Shown here in pieces: positions 31,896 through 40,857 of a DNA stretch of 64,000 nt. Every line of letters starts with the position of its first letter. The stretch's first letter is position 1. Both the position numbers and the translations under genes were made by a program. The notes beneath the pieces were generated by a model, which saw nothing but the letters and a program-made list of their open reading frames with translations, was not told the origin of the DNA and searched no databases. The stretch lies in NCBI GenBank assembly GCA_910585955.1, contig CAJUGC010000005.1:88211-152210 (forward strand), in the 5' to 3' direction. Source of the DNA: an uncultured Christensenella sp. GTDB lineage: Bacteria; Bacillota; Clostridia; Christensenellales; Pumilibacteraceae.

Positions 31896-33071
31896 ATGTT
31901 AAGCGGAAAGACGGTAGTAGTGGGAGTGTGCGGCGGTATCGCGGCTTATAAGGTCTGCGAGCTCGTCAGCCGTCTCAAAAAGGCCAATGCCGACGTTTAT
32001 GTGGTGATGACGGAACACGCCACGCAGTTTGTCGCGCCGCTTACATTCGAAACTCTCTCGGGCAACCGCGTAGTATGCGATATGTTCGATCGCGATTTTC
32101 CGTGGGAAGTAGAACACATATCTCTTGCGAAGAAAGCCGATATATTCGTGATTGCTCCCGCAACGGCAAACGTCATTGCCAAAGTCGCTCACGGGATTGC
32201 CGACGATTTTTTGACTACCACTTTGCTTGCGGCAACCTGTAAAGTGCTTGTAGTTCCCGCGATGAACACCAATATGCTCAACGCCGAAGCTACGCGCGAA
32301 AATCTCAAGACGCTCGGATCACGCGGCGTATATATCATGGAGTCCGAAAGCGGTCGGCTTGCTTGCGGAGACTGCGGAAGCGGTCGTTTGCCCGAGCCAA
32401 ATGCAATTTTCGACAAGACTAAGGAACTGTTGCTTTCTGCGAATGATTTTGCGGGTAAAACCGTGCTTGTGACGGCGGGAGGCACCGAAGAGCCTATAGA
32501 TCCCGTACGCGTCATAACCAATCGCTCGAGCGGAAAAATGGGAATGGCGCTGTGTTCGGCAGTCAAAAAAAGAGGAGGAAGAGTCGTACTCGTTTGCGCG
32601 AATACCCTCGTCGAACCTCGCGATTACGACGAACTTATCAAAGTCAAGACGACGAGAGAAATGTACGATGTCGTGCTTTCCGCTATGGATAATTGCGACA
32701 TTATAATAAAGGCGGCTGCTCCTGCCGATTATTATGTAGAGCGTGCGCCGCAAAAAATAAAGTCGGAATCGCTTTCGCTTAAATTGAAAAAGAATCCGGA
32801 CATAGCGAGTGCGGTCGGAAAGAAAAAAGGCGATAAAAAACTCGTTATATTTTGCGCGGAAACCGAGAATCTGAAAGAAAATGCTCGTAAAAAGCTTGCT
32901 GTTAAGCGAGCTGACATGGTTGTCGCAAACGATGTCTGCAAAGAGGGCGCGGGATTTGACGTCGATACGAACGTCGCTACCATAATAACCGATTCGGTAG
33001 AAAAGGATCTTCCCGTTATGCTCAAAAGCGAGCTTGCCGATATTATTTTGGACGAGATTTTAAAGCTATGA
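31896..33071 (+). CDS. coaBC: Bifunctional phosphopantothenoylcysteine decarboxylase/phosphopantothenate-cysteine ligase
   Basis: Carries out two steps of coenzyme A synthesis. The CoaC flavoprotein domain (residues 1-180) has TVVVGVCGGIAAYK, the APATANVIAKVAHGIADDFLTT motif region and PAMNTNM with the catalytic Asn; the CoaB domain (about 185-391) has VLVTAGGTEEPIDPVRVITNRSSGKMG and KAAAPADYYV. AAAGGAG precedes the ATG. It overlaps priA by 4 bases. Confidence 0.96.
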   Translation: MLSGKTVVVGVCGGIAAYKVCELVSRLKKANADVYVVMTEHATQFVAPLTFETLSGNRVVCDMFDRDFPWEVEHISLAKKADIFVIAPATANVIAKVAHGIADDFLTTTLLAATCKVLVVPAMNTNMLNAEATRENLKTLGSRGVYIMESESGRLACGDCGSGRLPEPNAIFDKTKELLLSANDFAGKTVLVTAGGTEEPIDPVRVITNRSSGKMGMALCSAVKKRGGRVVLVCANTLVEPRDYDELIKVKTTREMYDVVLSAMDNCDIIIKAAAPADYYVERAPQKIKSESLSLKLKKNPDIASAVGKKKGDKKLVIFCAETENLKENARKKLAVKRADMVVANDVCKEGAGFDVDTNVATIITDSVEKDLPVMLKSELADIILDEILKL

Positions 33072-35272
33072 TAGCCGAAGTTATAGTCGACATATCGAAC
33101 GGCGAAGTCGACAGGGTGTTCGACTATAACGTGCCGAGCGCTTTGGTTTTGAAACGCGGTATGCGTGTATCCGTTCCTTTCGGAAGGCGCAATATCGAAG
33201 GCTATGTCATGAAGCTGAAGGAATCTTCCGATTTGCCTGCGGACAAGCTTAAAAGCATTTACTCCTCGCTCGACGAATACGCGGTCATAACCGAAGAAAT
33301 GTTTTCTCTCATGTCGTTCATGCGCGAAAAGTACCGTCTTCGGATAATAGACGTTTTGCGGCTTTTTATTCCCTCACAAATGCGCGGCGGAAGAGTTAGG
33401 GAGCTGAAAAAACAGTATGTGGGATTGCGTGATGAGTTTGTGGGCGTAGATGTGGACGAGTATGTAAAAAAGTCTGCGCACGCTCAGCGCGACGTCTGCT
33501 TTTATTTAATGGAGAACGGAGAAACGCCTCTTGCCGAGATGAACGAAAATTTTTCGGCGGCGGCGGTTCGCAATCTGATTGCTCGCGACGTGTTGTATGT
33601 GACGAGCGTCGAAATCAAGCGCACCCCTTATTCGTCGGTGGCGGAGAGCATCGACGAGGAAAGGGAACTCACTTCGTCGCAAAAGGCGGCATACTCGGTC
33701 GTAAGATCGGAGAAAAATTCGACGTTTCTCCTGCACGGAGTAACAGGCAGCGGAAAGACGGAAGTATATATGCGTTGTATTTCCGACGCTCTTACTGCAG
33801 GAAAGAGCGCAATAATGCTTGTGCCCGAAATATCTCTTACGCCGCAGGTATTCAAGGTTTTCAAGGCGCGTTTCGGGGACGAAGTCGCGATACTTCACAG
33901 CGGACTTTCGGCGGGCGAGCGATTCGACGAATGGAGAAGGCTTCTTTGCGGCGAAGCGCGCGTCGCAGTCGGCGCACGATCGGCTATATTCGCGCCTGTT
34001 AAGGACATTGGCGTCATAATAATCGACGAGGAGCACGACTCGAGTTATGTTTCGGAGAGTAATCCGCGCTATCAGACGTGTGAGGTTGCGGTGAGGCGCG
34101 CCGAATACAACGGGTGCAATCTAATCATGGGAAGCGCTACACCGTCTATAGAATCGTACTATTATGCCGTAAACGGAAGATACCGTCTTGTCGAAATGAA
34201 TACTCGTGTGAACGAGCGCGCTCTTCCAAAAATGCATATCGTAGACATGACAAAGGAATATGCCGCAGGCAATAACGGTATATTTTCGCGCCGTCTCGAG
34301 TCTGAGCTTTACGACTGTGTAAACGGCGGCAATCAAGCGATAATCTTTCTTAACCGACGTGGTTACTCGTCGTATGTGATGTGTCGAAGTTGTGGTTATG
34401 TGGCAAAATGCGAGCGTTGCGACGTGTCTTTGGTCTATCATAAGGACGAAGATATGCTTAAATGCCACTATTGCGGCAACAGATATTCAATGCTCGACGT
34501 GTGCCCGATGTGCAAAAGTCCGCATATAAAACGCGGTTTTGTCGGGACGCAACAGCTTGTCGAAAGACTCGAAGAGATGTTCCCGGGTAAAGAGATTTTG
34601 CGTATGGACAACGATACGACGCAGACGAAGGACTCGCACGTTCGTATTCTCGAGCGGTTTGCAAGCAAAAAAGCGTCTGTGCTTGTGGGTACTCAGATGA
34701 TTGCAAAAGGGCATGATTTTCCCGATGTTACTCTGGTTGGGATAGTAGACGCGGATATGAGTTTGCATTTCAACGACTATCGCAGCAGTGAGCGTACATA
34801 TCAACTGATTACTCAGGTTTCGGGAAGAGCGGGCAGAGACGCCAAGGCGGGTAAGGTAGTGCTTCAAACGTATTCGCCTAACCATTATGTTTACAGATTC
34901 GCGGCAAGCGGGGATTATAAAGGTTTTTATGAAAAGGAAATAAATTTACGCGAACTCACAAAATATCCTCCGTTTTCTAAAATAGTTCGTGTGCTCGTAA
35001 CATCGGAAAATGAAAACGATGCATTCGAAACGCTAAAGAAAATATACGACGATGCTATGAATTATGTAAACTTGCACAGAGACGATTTTGCTTATGCCGC
35101 GGCAATGAAATCGCCTGTAAAGCGGATACAGTCGAAATTCAGGATGCAGATGCTGGCGCGCATCACGGGCGGAACGGAAAAAGCGGTCAGTAAAATTTAC
35201 GATATTACCGACAAATACAAAAACAACAAAGCGACGTGTTTTGTCGAAATAAATCCAAATAATTTGAGTTGA
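33068..35272 (+). CDS. priA: Primosomal replication restart helicase PriA
   Basis: Restarts replication at collapsed forks by loading DnaB. The 734 residues have the N-terminal 3'-BD region, Walker A HGVTGSGKTEVY, DEEHDSSY, and the zinc-binding Cys pairs CRSCGYVAKCERC, CHYC and CPMC, then the helicase C lobe (LVGTQMIAKGHDFPDVTLVG, QVSGRAGR). The ATG overlaps coaBC. Order coaBC-priA-def-fmt is conserved. Confidence 0.96.
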   Translation: MIAEVIVDISNGEVDRVFDYNVPSALVLKRGMRVSVPFGRRNIEGYVMKLKESSDLPADKLKSIYSSLDEYAVITEEMFSLMSFMREKYRLRIIDVLRLFIPSQMRGGRVRELKKQYVGLRDEFVGVDVDEYVKKSAHAQRDVCFYLMENGETPLAEMNENFSAAAVRNLIARDVLYVTSVEIKRTPYSSVAESIDEERELTSSQKAAYSVVRSEKNSTFLLHGVTGSGKTEVYMRCISDALTAGKSAIMLVPEISLTPQVFKVFKARFGDEVAILHSGLSAGERFDEWRRLLCGEARVAVGARSAIFAPVKDIGVIIIDEEHDSSYVSESNPRYQTCEVAVRRAEYNGCNLIMGSATPSIESYYYAVNGRYRLVEMNTRVNERALPKMHIVDMTKEYAAGNNGIFSRRLESELYDCVNGGNQAIIFLNRRGYSSYVMCRSCGYVAKCERCDVSLVYHKDEDMLKCHYCGNRYSMLDVCPMCKSPHIKRGFVGTQQLVERLEEMFPGKEILRMDNDTTQTKDSHVRILERFASKKASVLVGTQMIAKGHDFPDVTLVGIVDADMSLHFNDYRSSERTYQLITQVSGRAGRDAKAGKVVLQTYSPNHYVYRFAASGDYKGFYEKEINLRELTKYPPFSKIVRVLVTSENENDAFETLKKIYDDAMNYVNLHRDDFAYAAAMKSPVKRIQSKFRMQMLARITGGTEKAVSKIYDITDKYKNNKATCFVEINPNNLS

Positions 35273-35279
35273 GGTGAAT

Positions 35280-35738
35280 ATGGCTACAAGAGGAATAGTA
35301 AAACTCGGAGAGGACATTTTGAGACGGCGCGCGCGAGAGGTGACTGAATTCGATGCGAGACTCGGCTGTCTGATCGACGATATGTTCGAGACTATGACCA
35401 AAGCGAACGGCGTGGGACTTGCGGCTCCGCAGGTCGGAATATTGAAGCGTGTTTGCGTAGTTTGCGTGGACGGAGAAACTAAGTTCGAACTTGTCAATCC
35501 TGTCATATTGAAGGAATCGGGTTCGCAGGTGGGGCCTGAAGGGTGTTTGAGCGTTCCCGGCAGAAACGGATATGTAAAACGTCCGAAAAAGCTGACTGTG
35601 CAGGCGTATGACAGGTACGGCGAAAAACAAATTTATAAGATTGCCGATTTTGAGGCTGTCGCATTCTGTCACGAAATAGATCATCTTGACGGGATACTTT
35701 TCATCGATAAACTTTATGATAAGCGGACGGATGGGTGA
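35280..35738 (+). CDS. def: Peptide deformylase
   Basis: Removes the formyl group from new proteins. The 152 residues contain the three motifs GVGLAAPQVG, EGCLSVPG (metal-ligand Cys) and HEIDHLDG (two His and catalytic Glu). I use the ATG at 35280 preceded by GAGGTG; the GTG at 35274 is part of that ribosome site. Followed by fmt after 69 bases. Confidence 0.94.
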   Translation: MATRGIVKLGEDILRRRAREVTEFDARLGCLIDDMFETMTKANGVGLAAPQVGILKRVCVVCVDGETKFELVNPVILKESGSQVGPEGCLSVPGRNGYVKRPKKLTVQAYDRYGEKQIYKIADFEAVAFCHEIDHLDGILFIDKLYDKRTDG

Positions 35739-35807
35739 GTGGAATCGCCTTAAAACGAGCAACGTAGAGCACTATGCGTGACATAACACGATAAAAAGGA
35801 GCTAAAT

Positions 35808-36728
35808 TTGAAAATTATATTTCTCGGCACCCCGGAATTTGCGGTCGCTCCGCTAAAAGCGCTGGCGTCTTCGCGTCATGAGGTTGTTGCCGTTGTGTCG
35901 CAACCTGATAGGGCTAAAGATAGAAAAGGAAGACTTTTGCCGACTCCCGTAAGGGCGTATGCCGAGGAGATCGGTATACCTGTTTATCAGTTTGAAAAGA
36001 TACGAGCGGACGGGATTGACGTATTGAAGAGGCTTCGACCCGATATTATGGTCACAGCGGCGTACGGTCAGATTCTCAGTCGGGAGATTCTCGAGATTGC
36101 GCCTTATGGCGTGATAAATGTTCATGCGTCCTTGTTGCCGAAATTGCGCGGAAGCGCGCCGGTTCAGTGGGCGATTATAAACGGAGACAGAGACACGGGA
36201 ATAACTATCATGCAGACCGACGTAGGTGTGGACAGCGGCGATATTCTTGCCGTGCGGTGTGTGTCTATAGCAAAAGACGAGACGTCGGGCGAACTTCTTG
36301 CTCGTTTGAGCTGTATCGGCGCAGAGCTTCTTTTGAATACGCTTGATAAAATCGAAGACGGGACTGTAAATGCGGAACCGCAGGATGAAAGCAAGGCGAC
36401 AAGGTGCAGAATGCTCACGAAAGCAGACGGTCATCTTGATTTTTGCGAGACTAAGGAGAAAATCGTTTGTCGCTGTCTCGGCGTAACTCCTTCTCCGGGA
36501 GCGTTTGCTTACTTGGGGGGAGAAACGATTAAAATCGGGCGAGTAAGCGCGGTTGACGGTGATTTCGGCGAATGCGGAACGGTTAAAACGCTTGACGGAA
36601 AGATAATCGTCGCTTGTGCGGACGGAGGGATTGCAATTGAAAAATTGCAGCTTCCGGGCGCAAAAATGCTGTCTGCGCGAGAGTTTTTGAACGGCAGGAG
36701 TCTGAAGGACGGAGCGAGACTTTCGTGA
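35808..36728 (+). CDS. fmt: Methionyl-tRNA formyltransferase
   Basis: Formylates initiator Met-tRNA using 10-formyltetrahydrofolate. At 306 residues it begins KIIFLGTPEFAV, has catalytic NVHASLLPKLRGSAPVQWAI with the SLLP folate loop, and the C-terminal tRNA-binding OB-like domain. The start is TTG, with AAAAGGAG 8 bases upstream. rsmB begins in its stop codon. Confidence 0.96.
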   Translation: MKIIFLGTPEFAVAPLKALASSRHEVVAVVSQPDRAKDRKGRLLPTPVRAYAEEIGIPVYQFEKIRADGIDVLKRLRPDIMVTAAYGQILSREILEIAPYGVINVHASLLPKLRGSAPVQWAIINGDRDTGITIMQTDVGVDSGDILAVRCVSIAKDETSGELLARLSCIGAELLLNTLDKIEDGTVNAEPQDESKATRCRMLTKADGHLDFCETKEKIVCRCLGVTPSPGAFAYLGGETIKIGRVSAVDGDFGECGTVKTLDGKIIVACADGGIAIEKLQLPGAKMLSAREFLNGRSLKDGARLS

Positions 36729-38119
36729 AAGAAGGGTTGAACATAGAAAGAGAGAGAATATGTTTTAAAGCTTTGTCTGCGGTTCTTAGAGACGGAGCTT
36801 ATTCGGCGCAAGCGCTTAATGACGCTTTGAAATCTTCGAGCGGAGAAGACGAGTACATAACGCGACTTTTTTACGGGGTTCTCGAAAAAAACATAACGCT
36901 CGAATACATAATAAATGCTCTTGTCGAGAAGCGTCCTAAACAAGCCGTATATGTTGTGCTGAAAATGGGGACGTATATGGCGCGGTATATGAACACGCCG
37001 ATCTATGCGGTTGTAGACAGGTGTGTGGAACTTTCCAAATCTCTCGGAAAAGAGGGCGCCTGCGGATTTATAAACGCTGTTTTGAGGAAAGTTGCCGAAG
37101 TCAAACTTCCGGACATTGGAAAATGCAAGGAGCGCGAATATTTGTCCGTGGTTTACGGTTTGCCAATATGGCTTGCCCAAAAATTCGTTTCCGAATACGG
37201 TTTTGAGTTTGTTGAGAATATGATGAGAGCGGATGAGTTTCGCACGCATATAAGGCTTAAAAAGACCGTAAACGTAAATGGGTTTGAAAAATCTATAGAA
37301 AAGTTCTCCGCATCCGAGATAGAAAAGACAAAATTCGGGTACTATGTCACGCATAATACGATAAAACAGCTTGTTGCCGATGGGATTTTGGCAAAGAATG
37401 ATTATGCGGTGCAATCTCTGGCTTCCGCAATTGCCGTTAATTGTTATGCGCAGGGGCTTAACGAAGCTTCGAGTATTCTCGACTTGTGCGCTGCTCCCGG
37501 CGGAAAAGCTGTCTATATTGCCGAACTGGTCGGCGGAGATGTTACGGCGTGCGATATACACGAACACCGTGTCGGGCTCATAAAATCGTATGCTTGTCGT
37601 ATGGGTGTCAAGATAAATGCCGTTCTTAACGACGCTTGCGTAAAGCGTGAAGATTGGGTCTCTGCCTTTGATTGCGTGGTTTGCGACGTGCCTTGTAGCG
37701 GAACGGGAGATCTTCGCAGTCGTCCCGATATTTTGCTTTGGCGCACGCCCGACGGGGTGAAAGAGCTGTCGGCATTGCAGTCGAGAATTTTGCGTACGGC
37801 GTCGTTGTATGTCGGAGACGGAGGAAAACTGTGTTATTCAACGTGCTCTCTTTTAAAAGAAGAAAACGAAAGCATAATCGAAAATTTTTTGCGTCATAAT
37901 CGAGATTTTAAGCTTGAAAATTGTTCGGATATTGTCTTTGGCGGCGATTTGCAAAGCGGGAAACTTAACGAAAGGCGTTTGAATGGCGGTAATTCTGGTG
38001 AAAGTTGTGATTCGATAGAGGAGCTTGTTTGTAAAAACACGTTAAAATTGTTTCCGCATATTGACAGAACCGACGGCTTTTTTGTCGCCGTCATGAGAAA
38101 GAACGGGGGTGCGAAGTGA
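36725..38119 (+). CDS. rsmB: 16S rRNA (cytosine-967-C5)-methyltransferase RsmB
   Basis: Methylates C967 of 16S rRNA. The 464 residues comprise an N-terminal NusB-like RNA-binding domain (about 1-140), and a Rossmann domain with LDLCAAPGGKAVYIAEL, the catalytic Cys in VCDVPCSGTGDLRSRPDI, and YSTCSLLKEENE. The GTG start overlaps fmt and the stop overlaps rlmN, both by 4 bases. Confidence 0.94.
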   Translation: MKEGLNIERERICFKALSAVLRDGAYSAQALNDALKSSSGEDEYITRLFYGVLEKNITLEYIINALVEKRPKQAVYVVLKMGTYMARYMNTPIYAVVDRCVELSKSLGKEGACGFINAVLRKVAEVKLPDIGKCKEREYLSVVYGLPIWLAQKFVSEYGFEFVENMMRADEFRTHIRLKKTVNVNGFEKSIEKFSASEIEKTKFGYYVTHNTIKQLVADGILAKNDYAVQSLASAIAVNCYAQGLNEASSILDLCAAPGGKAVYIAELVGGDVTACDIHEHRVGLIKSYACRMGVKINAVLNDACVKREDWVSAFDCVVCDVPCSGTGDLRSRPDILLWRTPDGVKELSALQSRILRTASLYVGDGGKLCYSTCSLLKEENESIIENFLRHNRDFKLENCSDIVFGGDLQSGKLNERRLNGGNSGESCDSIEELVCKNTLKLFPHIDRTDGFFVAVMRKNGGAK

Positions 38120-39147
38120 TTTTACTTGATCTTGATCTTGGAGAATTGGATGAATTTCTTTCGCAGCGAGACCTTCCTAAATATAGAACTCGTCAGATTA
38201 TGGGGTGGCTGCTCGGTGGATGTGATTTTGACGAAATGAGTAATATTCCGAAAGAGCTGAGGGAAAGCCTTGCGCTTGAGCATATCGCGCGTCCGATCGA
38301 AATAGCGGAGGAGCTTAAATCGAGAGACGGTTCGGTAAAATATCTGTATAAACTGTTTGACGGAAATGTCATAGAGGGCGTATATATGCCGCATGATTAC
38401 GGAAATACGCTTTGTGTATCTACACAGGTGGGGTGTAGAATGGGATGCGAATTTTGCGCTTCCGGCATAGGCGGGCTTGTGCGCAATTTGACGCCCGGCG
38501 AGATACTCGGACAGTTTGTGGCTGTAAATAGGCATTTGGGCGGTAGTATGTCAGACAGAAAGCTATCGAATATAGTGCTTATGGGGAGCGGAGAGCCTCT
38601 TGATAACTTCGATAATGTTGTGAAGTTTATAAAGCTTGTCTCCGATCCGAACGGTCTGAATGTGGGCAGGCGTTCGATTTCGCTTTCGACTTGCGGAATT
38701 GTCGAGAATATACGAAGACTTGCCGATCTCGGACTCGATGTGACTTTATCGCTCTCTCTTCACGCCACGCTTGACGAATACCGTCGAAAGTTGATGCCGA
38801 TAGCCAATAAATATTCCGTAACGGAAACGGTGGAAGCGGCTCGTTATTATTTTAAAAAGACGGGTAGGCGCGTAATATTCGAATATTCTATGGTTAAAGG
38901 CGTAAACATGAGTTTTTCCGATGCGAGACGGCTGTCTGAGCTTACTAAAGGAATGGCTGCTCATGTAAATCTGATAATGCTGAATAAAGTCGAAGGCAAA
39001 AAAGTCGAAGGTTGTACCGCTCTTGAGGCAGAGCGATTCTGTGAAAAACTTGTGTCGCTTGGGGTGTCGGCTACTATAAGAAGATCGATGGGGGCGGATA
39101 TTGCGGGCGCTTGCGGGCAACTGCGACGAAAGCGGCTCGATCTTTAG
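38116..39147 (+). CDS. rlmN: Dual-specificity rRNA/tRNA adenine C2-methyltransferase RlmN
   Basis: A radical SAM enzyme that methylates A2503 of 23S rRNA and A37 of some tRNAs. The 343 residues include CRMGCEFCASG (cluster Cys), MGSGEPLDNFDNV, SLSLHA and a C-terminal cysteine near GACGQL that acts in catalysis. GTG start overlaps the rsmB stop. In most Firmicutes prpC-prkC-rsgA follow; here rpe follows directly after 71 bases. Confidence 0.95.
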   Translation: MILLDLDLGELDEFLSQRDLPKYRTRQIMGWLLGGCDFDEMSNIPKELRESLALEHIARPIEIAEELKSRDGSVKYLYKLFDGNVIEGVYMPHDYGNTLCVSTQVGCRMGCEFCASGIGGLVRNLTPGEILGQFVAVNRHLGGSMSDRKLSNIVLMGSGEPLDNFDNVVKFIKLVSDPNGLNVGRRSISLSTCGIVENIRRLADLGLDVTLSLSLHATLDEYRRKLMPIANKYSVTETVEAARYYFKKTGRRVIFEYSMVKGVNMSFSDARRLSELTKGMAAHVNLIMLNKVEGKKVEGCTALEAERFCEKLVSLGVSATIRRSMGADIAGACGQLRRKRLDL

Positions 39148-39218
39148 TGCTATGCCTGTCATGGTGCGCGATAAAAAGCAAGTAAATGCAACGGTAAACT
39201 CTTTGAGAGGATGAATAA

Positions 39219-39878
39219 ATGAACACTTTAAGAAAAACTTTGATATCTCCGTCGATTCTTACGGCGGATTTCGGAAACATCGGCGAGGCGGTGCGTAATC
39301 TCGAGCAGGCGGGCGCGGATTATGTTCATTGCGACGTTATGGACGGACATTTTGTTCCGAATATTACTTTCGGTTCGAAATTTGTCTCCGATCTTAAGAC
39401 ATATACGAATTTGCCTCTTGACGTGCACTTGATGATTTCGCGTCCCGATTTGTACATAGACAGGTTTGCCGATGCGGGCGCGGATATAATCACGTTTCAT
39501 GTCGAGGCGGAGTGCGATGCCGAAAAGACTCTTGCGTCTATTAAGGCACGAAATATCAAAGCGGGATTGGCAATCAGTCCCGATACGCCGGTAGAAGCTT
39601 TGGCAAAGTTTGTAAATATTGTCGATGTCGTTTTGTTGATGAGCGTATATCCCGGGTTCGGCGGTCAGAAATTTATCGAAACGTCTTACGATCGCGCGCG
39701 CAAGATAAAGGACATTATTGTCGGCGGTAAGACGAACGCCTTGCTTGAAATCGACGGCGGCGTCAATTGCGAAAATTCTCTCGCCGTCAAAAACTGCGGC
39801 GTCGATATGCTGGTTGCGGGCAGTTCGGTATTTTCGGCATCGGATATGAGGGAGGCGATAAAACGACTTGCGGAGTAA
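39219..39878 (+). CDS. rpe: Ribulose-phosphate 3-epimerase
   Basis: Interconverts ribulose 5-phosphate and xylulose 5-phosphate. The 219-residue TIM barrel has ISPSILTADFGN, HCDVMDGHFVPNIT, LDVHLMI and VYPGFGGQKFIE, with the metal ligands His and Asp. GAGGATG lies before the ATG. Sits between rlmN and thiN. Confidence 0.96.
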   Translation: MNTLRKTLISPSILTADFGNIGEAVRNLEQAGADYVHCDVMDGHFVPNITFGSKFVSDLKTYTNLPLDVHLMISRPDLYIDRFADAGADIITFHVEAECDAEKTLASIKARNIKAGLAISPDTPVEALAKFVNIVDVVLLMSVYPGFGGQKFIETSYDRARKIKDIIVGGKTNALLEIDGGVNCENSLAVKNCGVDMLVAGSSVFSASDMREAIKRLAE

Positions 39879-39882
39879 TACA

Positions 39883-40518
39883 GTGGGTGAAAAAAGGAAG
39901 GCCGTGATATTTTTGAACGGCGAACCGCCGCGCGAACAGGCGGTTTCTGAAATCGATTTTCGGTCATCGTTCGTCATCTGTGCGGACGGAGCAGCGGACT
40001 ATGCTTCGAAATTTTGCCGTCCGGATTTGTTGATCGGGGACTTTGATTCCATTACGTCGCATGGACTTTTCGAAGATGTCGATATGGAGAAATTTCCCGT
40101 AAAAAAGAATTGCACGGATGCGCAGCTGGCGGTCGAAAGAGCAGCTCGACTCGGTTTTGAGGAGATTGAGATTTACGGGGCGTTCGGTCTTCGCCCCGAT
40201 CATGAATTGGTTAATTACGCTCTTTTGCCTCTTGCTCATTCGCTGGGTTGCGTAGCTGTGCTCAAGGGCGGTATGTTCGACGTATTTTTCGTGGCTCGCG
40301 GCAAAGAATTCGTGATGGAAGTTGAAAAAGATAAGATTGTTTCGTTGGTACCTTATTCGGATAGCGTGCATATACTATATACGGAAGGTCTGCTTTATGA
40401 GGCTAAAGACGTCTGCGTCGATAAGATAAACGTCTTTACGTCTTCAAACGCGGCTTGCGGCGGCGTCGTTCGGTACTGTTTGGATAGAGGAACGGCTCTG
40501 TTGTTCGTCGAGAACTGA
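39883..40518 (+). CDS. thiN: Thiamine pyrophosphokinase
   Basis: Makes thiamine diphosphate from thiamine and ATP. The 211-residue protein shows the ThiN features CADGAADYA, LLIGDFDSI, KKNCTDAQLAVERA and YGAFGLRPDHEL in the N-terminal domain and the C-terminal beta-sandwich with VSLVPYSD. I start at the GTG at 39883, with GGAG 7 bases upstream; an upstream TTG at 39868 would overlap rpe. Followed at 15 bases by spoVM, as in Bacillus. Confidence 0.9.
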   Translation: MGEKRKAVIFLNGEPPREQAVSEIDFRSSFVICADGAADYASKFCRPDLLIGDFDSITSHGLFEDVDMEKFPVKKNCTDAQLAVERAARLGFEEIEIYGAFGLRPDHELVNYALLPLAHSLGCVAVLKGGMFDVFFVARGKEFVMEVEKDKIVSLVPYSDSVHILYTEGLLYEAKDVCVDKINVFTSSNAACGGVVRYCLDRGTALLFVEN

Positions 40519-40533
40519 TAAGGAGGTAGCGCC

Positions 40534-40623
40534 GTGAAAATTATCTGTGTCAAAGCCCCGATATTTTTGAGAGGTATTCTCAGATGCCTGTTCTTGCGTA
40601 AACAGAAAACGGATAAAGATTAA
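40534..40623 (+). CDS. spoVM: SpoVM, small spore coat assembly peptide
   Basis: A 29-residue peptide starting at GTG, with a perfect AAGGAGG 7 bases upstream. The residues MKIICVKAPIFLRGILR match the pattern of Bacillus SpoVM (MKFYTIKLPKFLGGIVR): Lys7, Pro9, Phe11, Leu12, Gly14 and Arg17 are in the same positions. SpoVM is an amphipathic helix that recognises the convex forespore membrane and anchors SpoIVA for coat and cortex assembly. Its place after thiN is the Bacillus order, which supports the call. It marks the organism as an endospore former. Confidence 0.9.
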   Translation: MKIICVKAPIFLRGILRCLFLRKQKTDKD

Positions 40624-40648
40624 ATTTATATTTAAAATAATTTAAATA

Positions 40649-40657
40649 TTCGACAAA
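40649..40657 (-). promoter_or_regulatory. Candidate Spo0A-binding box (0A box), perfect match
   Basis: Read on the minus strand this is TTTGTCGAA, matching the Spo0A consensus TTTGTCRAA at all nine positions. It lies between the spoVM stop and the terminator, about 100 bases before the promoter of the Spo0A-domain genes. Confidence 0.55.
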
Positions 40658-40690
40658 AACCCCGTATTTTTTACGGGGTTATACTTTTTT
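40658..40690 (+). terminator. Intrinsic terminator after spoVM
   Basis: AACCCCGTA and TACGGGGTT form a perfect 9-bp stem with loop TTTTT, followed by ATACTTTTTT. Confidence 0.92.
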
Positions 40691-40742
40691 ATACAATTTT
40701 CACGTTAATTCGACGTTTTATATTTTTATTTCAGTTTAATCA

Positions 40743-40751
40743 TTCGGCAAA
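40743..40751 (-). promoter_or_regulatory. Second candidate 0A box next to the -35
   Basis: On the minus strand this is TTTGCCGAA, eight of nine matches to TTTGTCRAA. It ends 4 bases before the -35 of the downstream promoter, a position used by activating or repressing Spo0A. A weaker GTCGAA-containing site lies at 40706. Confidence 0.4.
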
Positions 40752-40755
40752 ATAC

Positions 40756-40784
40756 TTGCTTTTACGACTGAAATATGATATAAT
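40756..40784 (+). promoter_or_regulatory. Promoter of the Spo0A-domain gene pair
   Basis: TTGCTT, a 17-base spacer and TATAAT. Start is predicted near 40791, leaving a leader of about 67 bases with an ACAGGAGG ribosome site before 40858. Confidence 0.75.
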
Positions 40785-40857
40785 CATAACACTGCTTTTC
40801 GCGCTGTCGTTTTTTATGTTGCGAATGGGCGGAAAAATAGATTTACAGGAGGACATA

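Noticed and set aside
40624..40857. A small RNA gene between spoVM and the Spo0A-domain gene
   Set aside because: The interval is explained by a terminator, candidate 0A boxes and a promoter; no second terminator follows.
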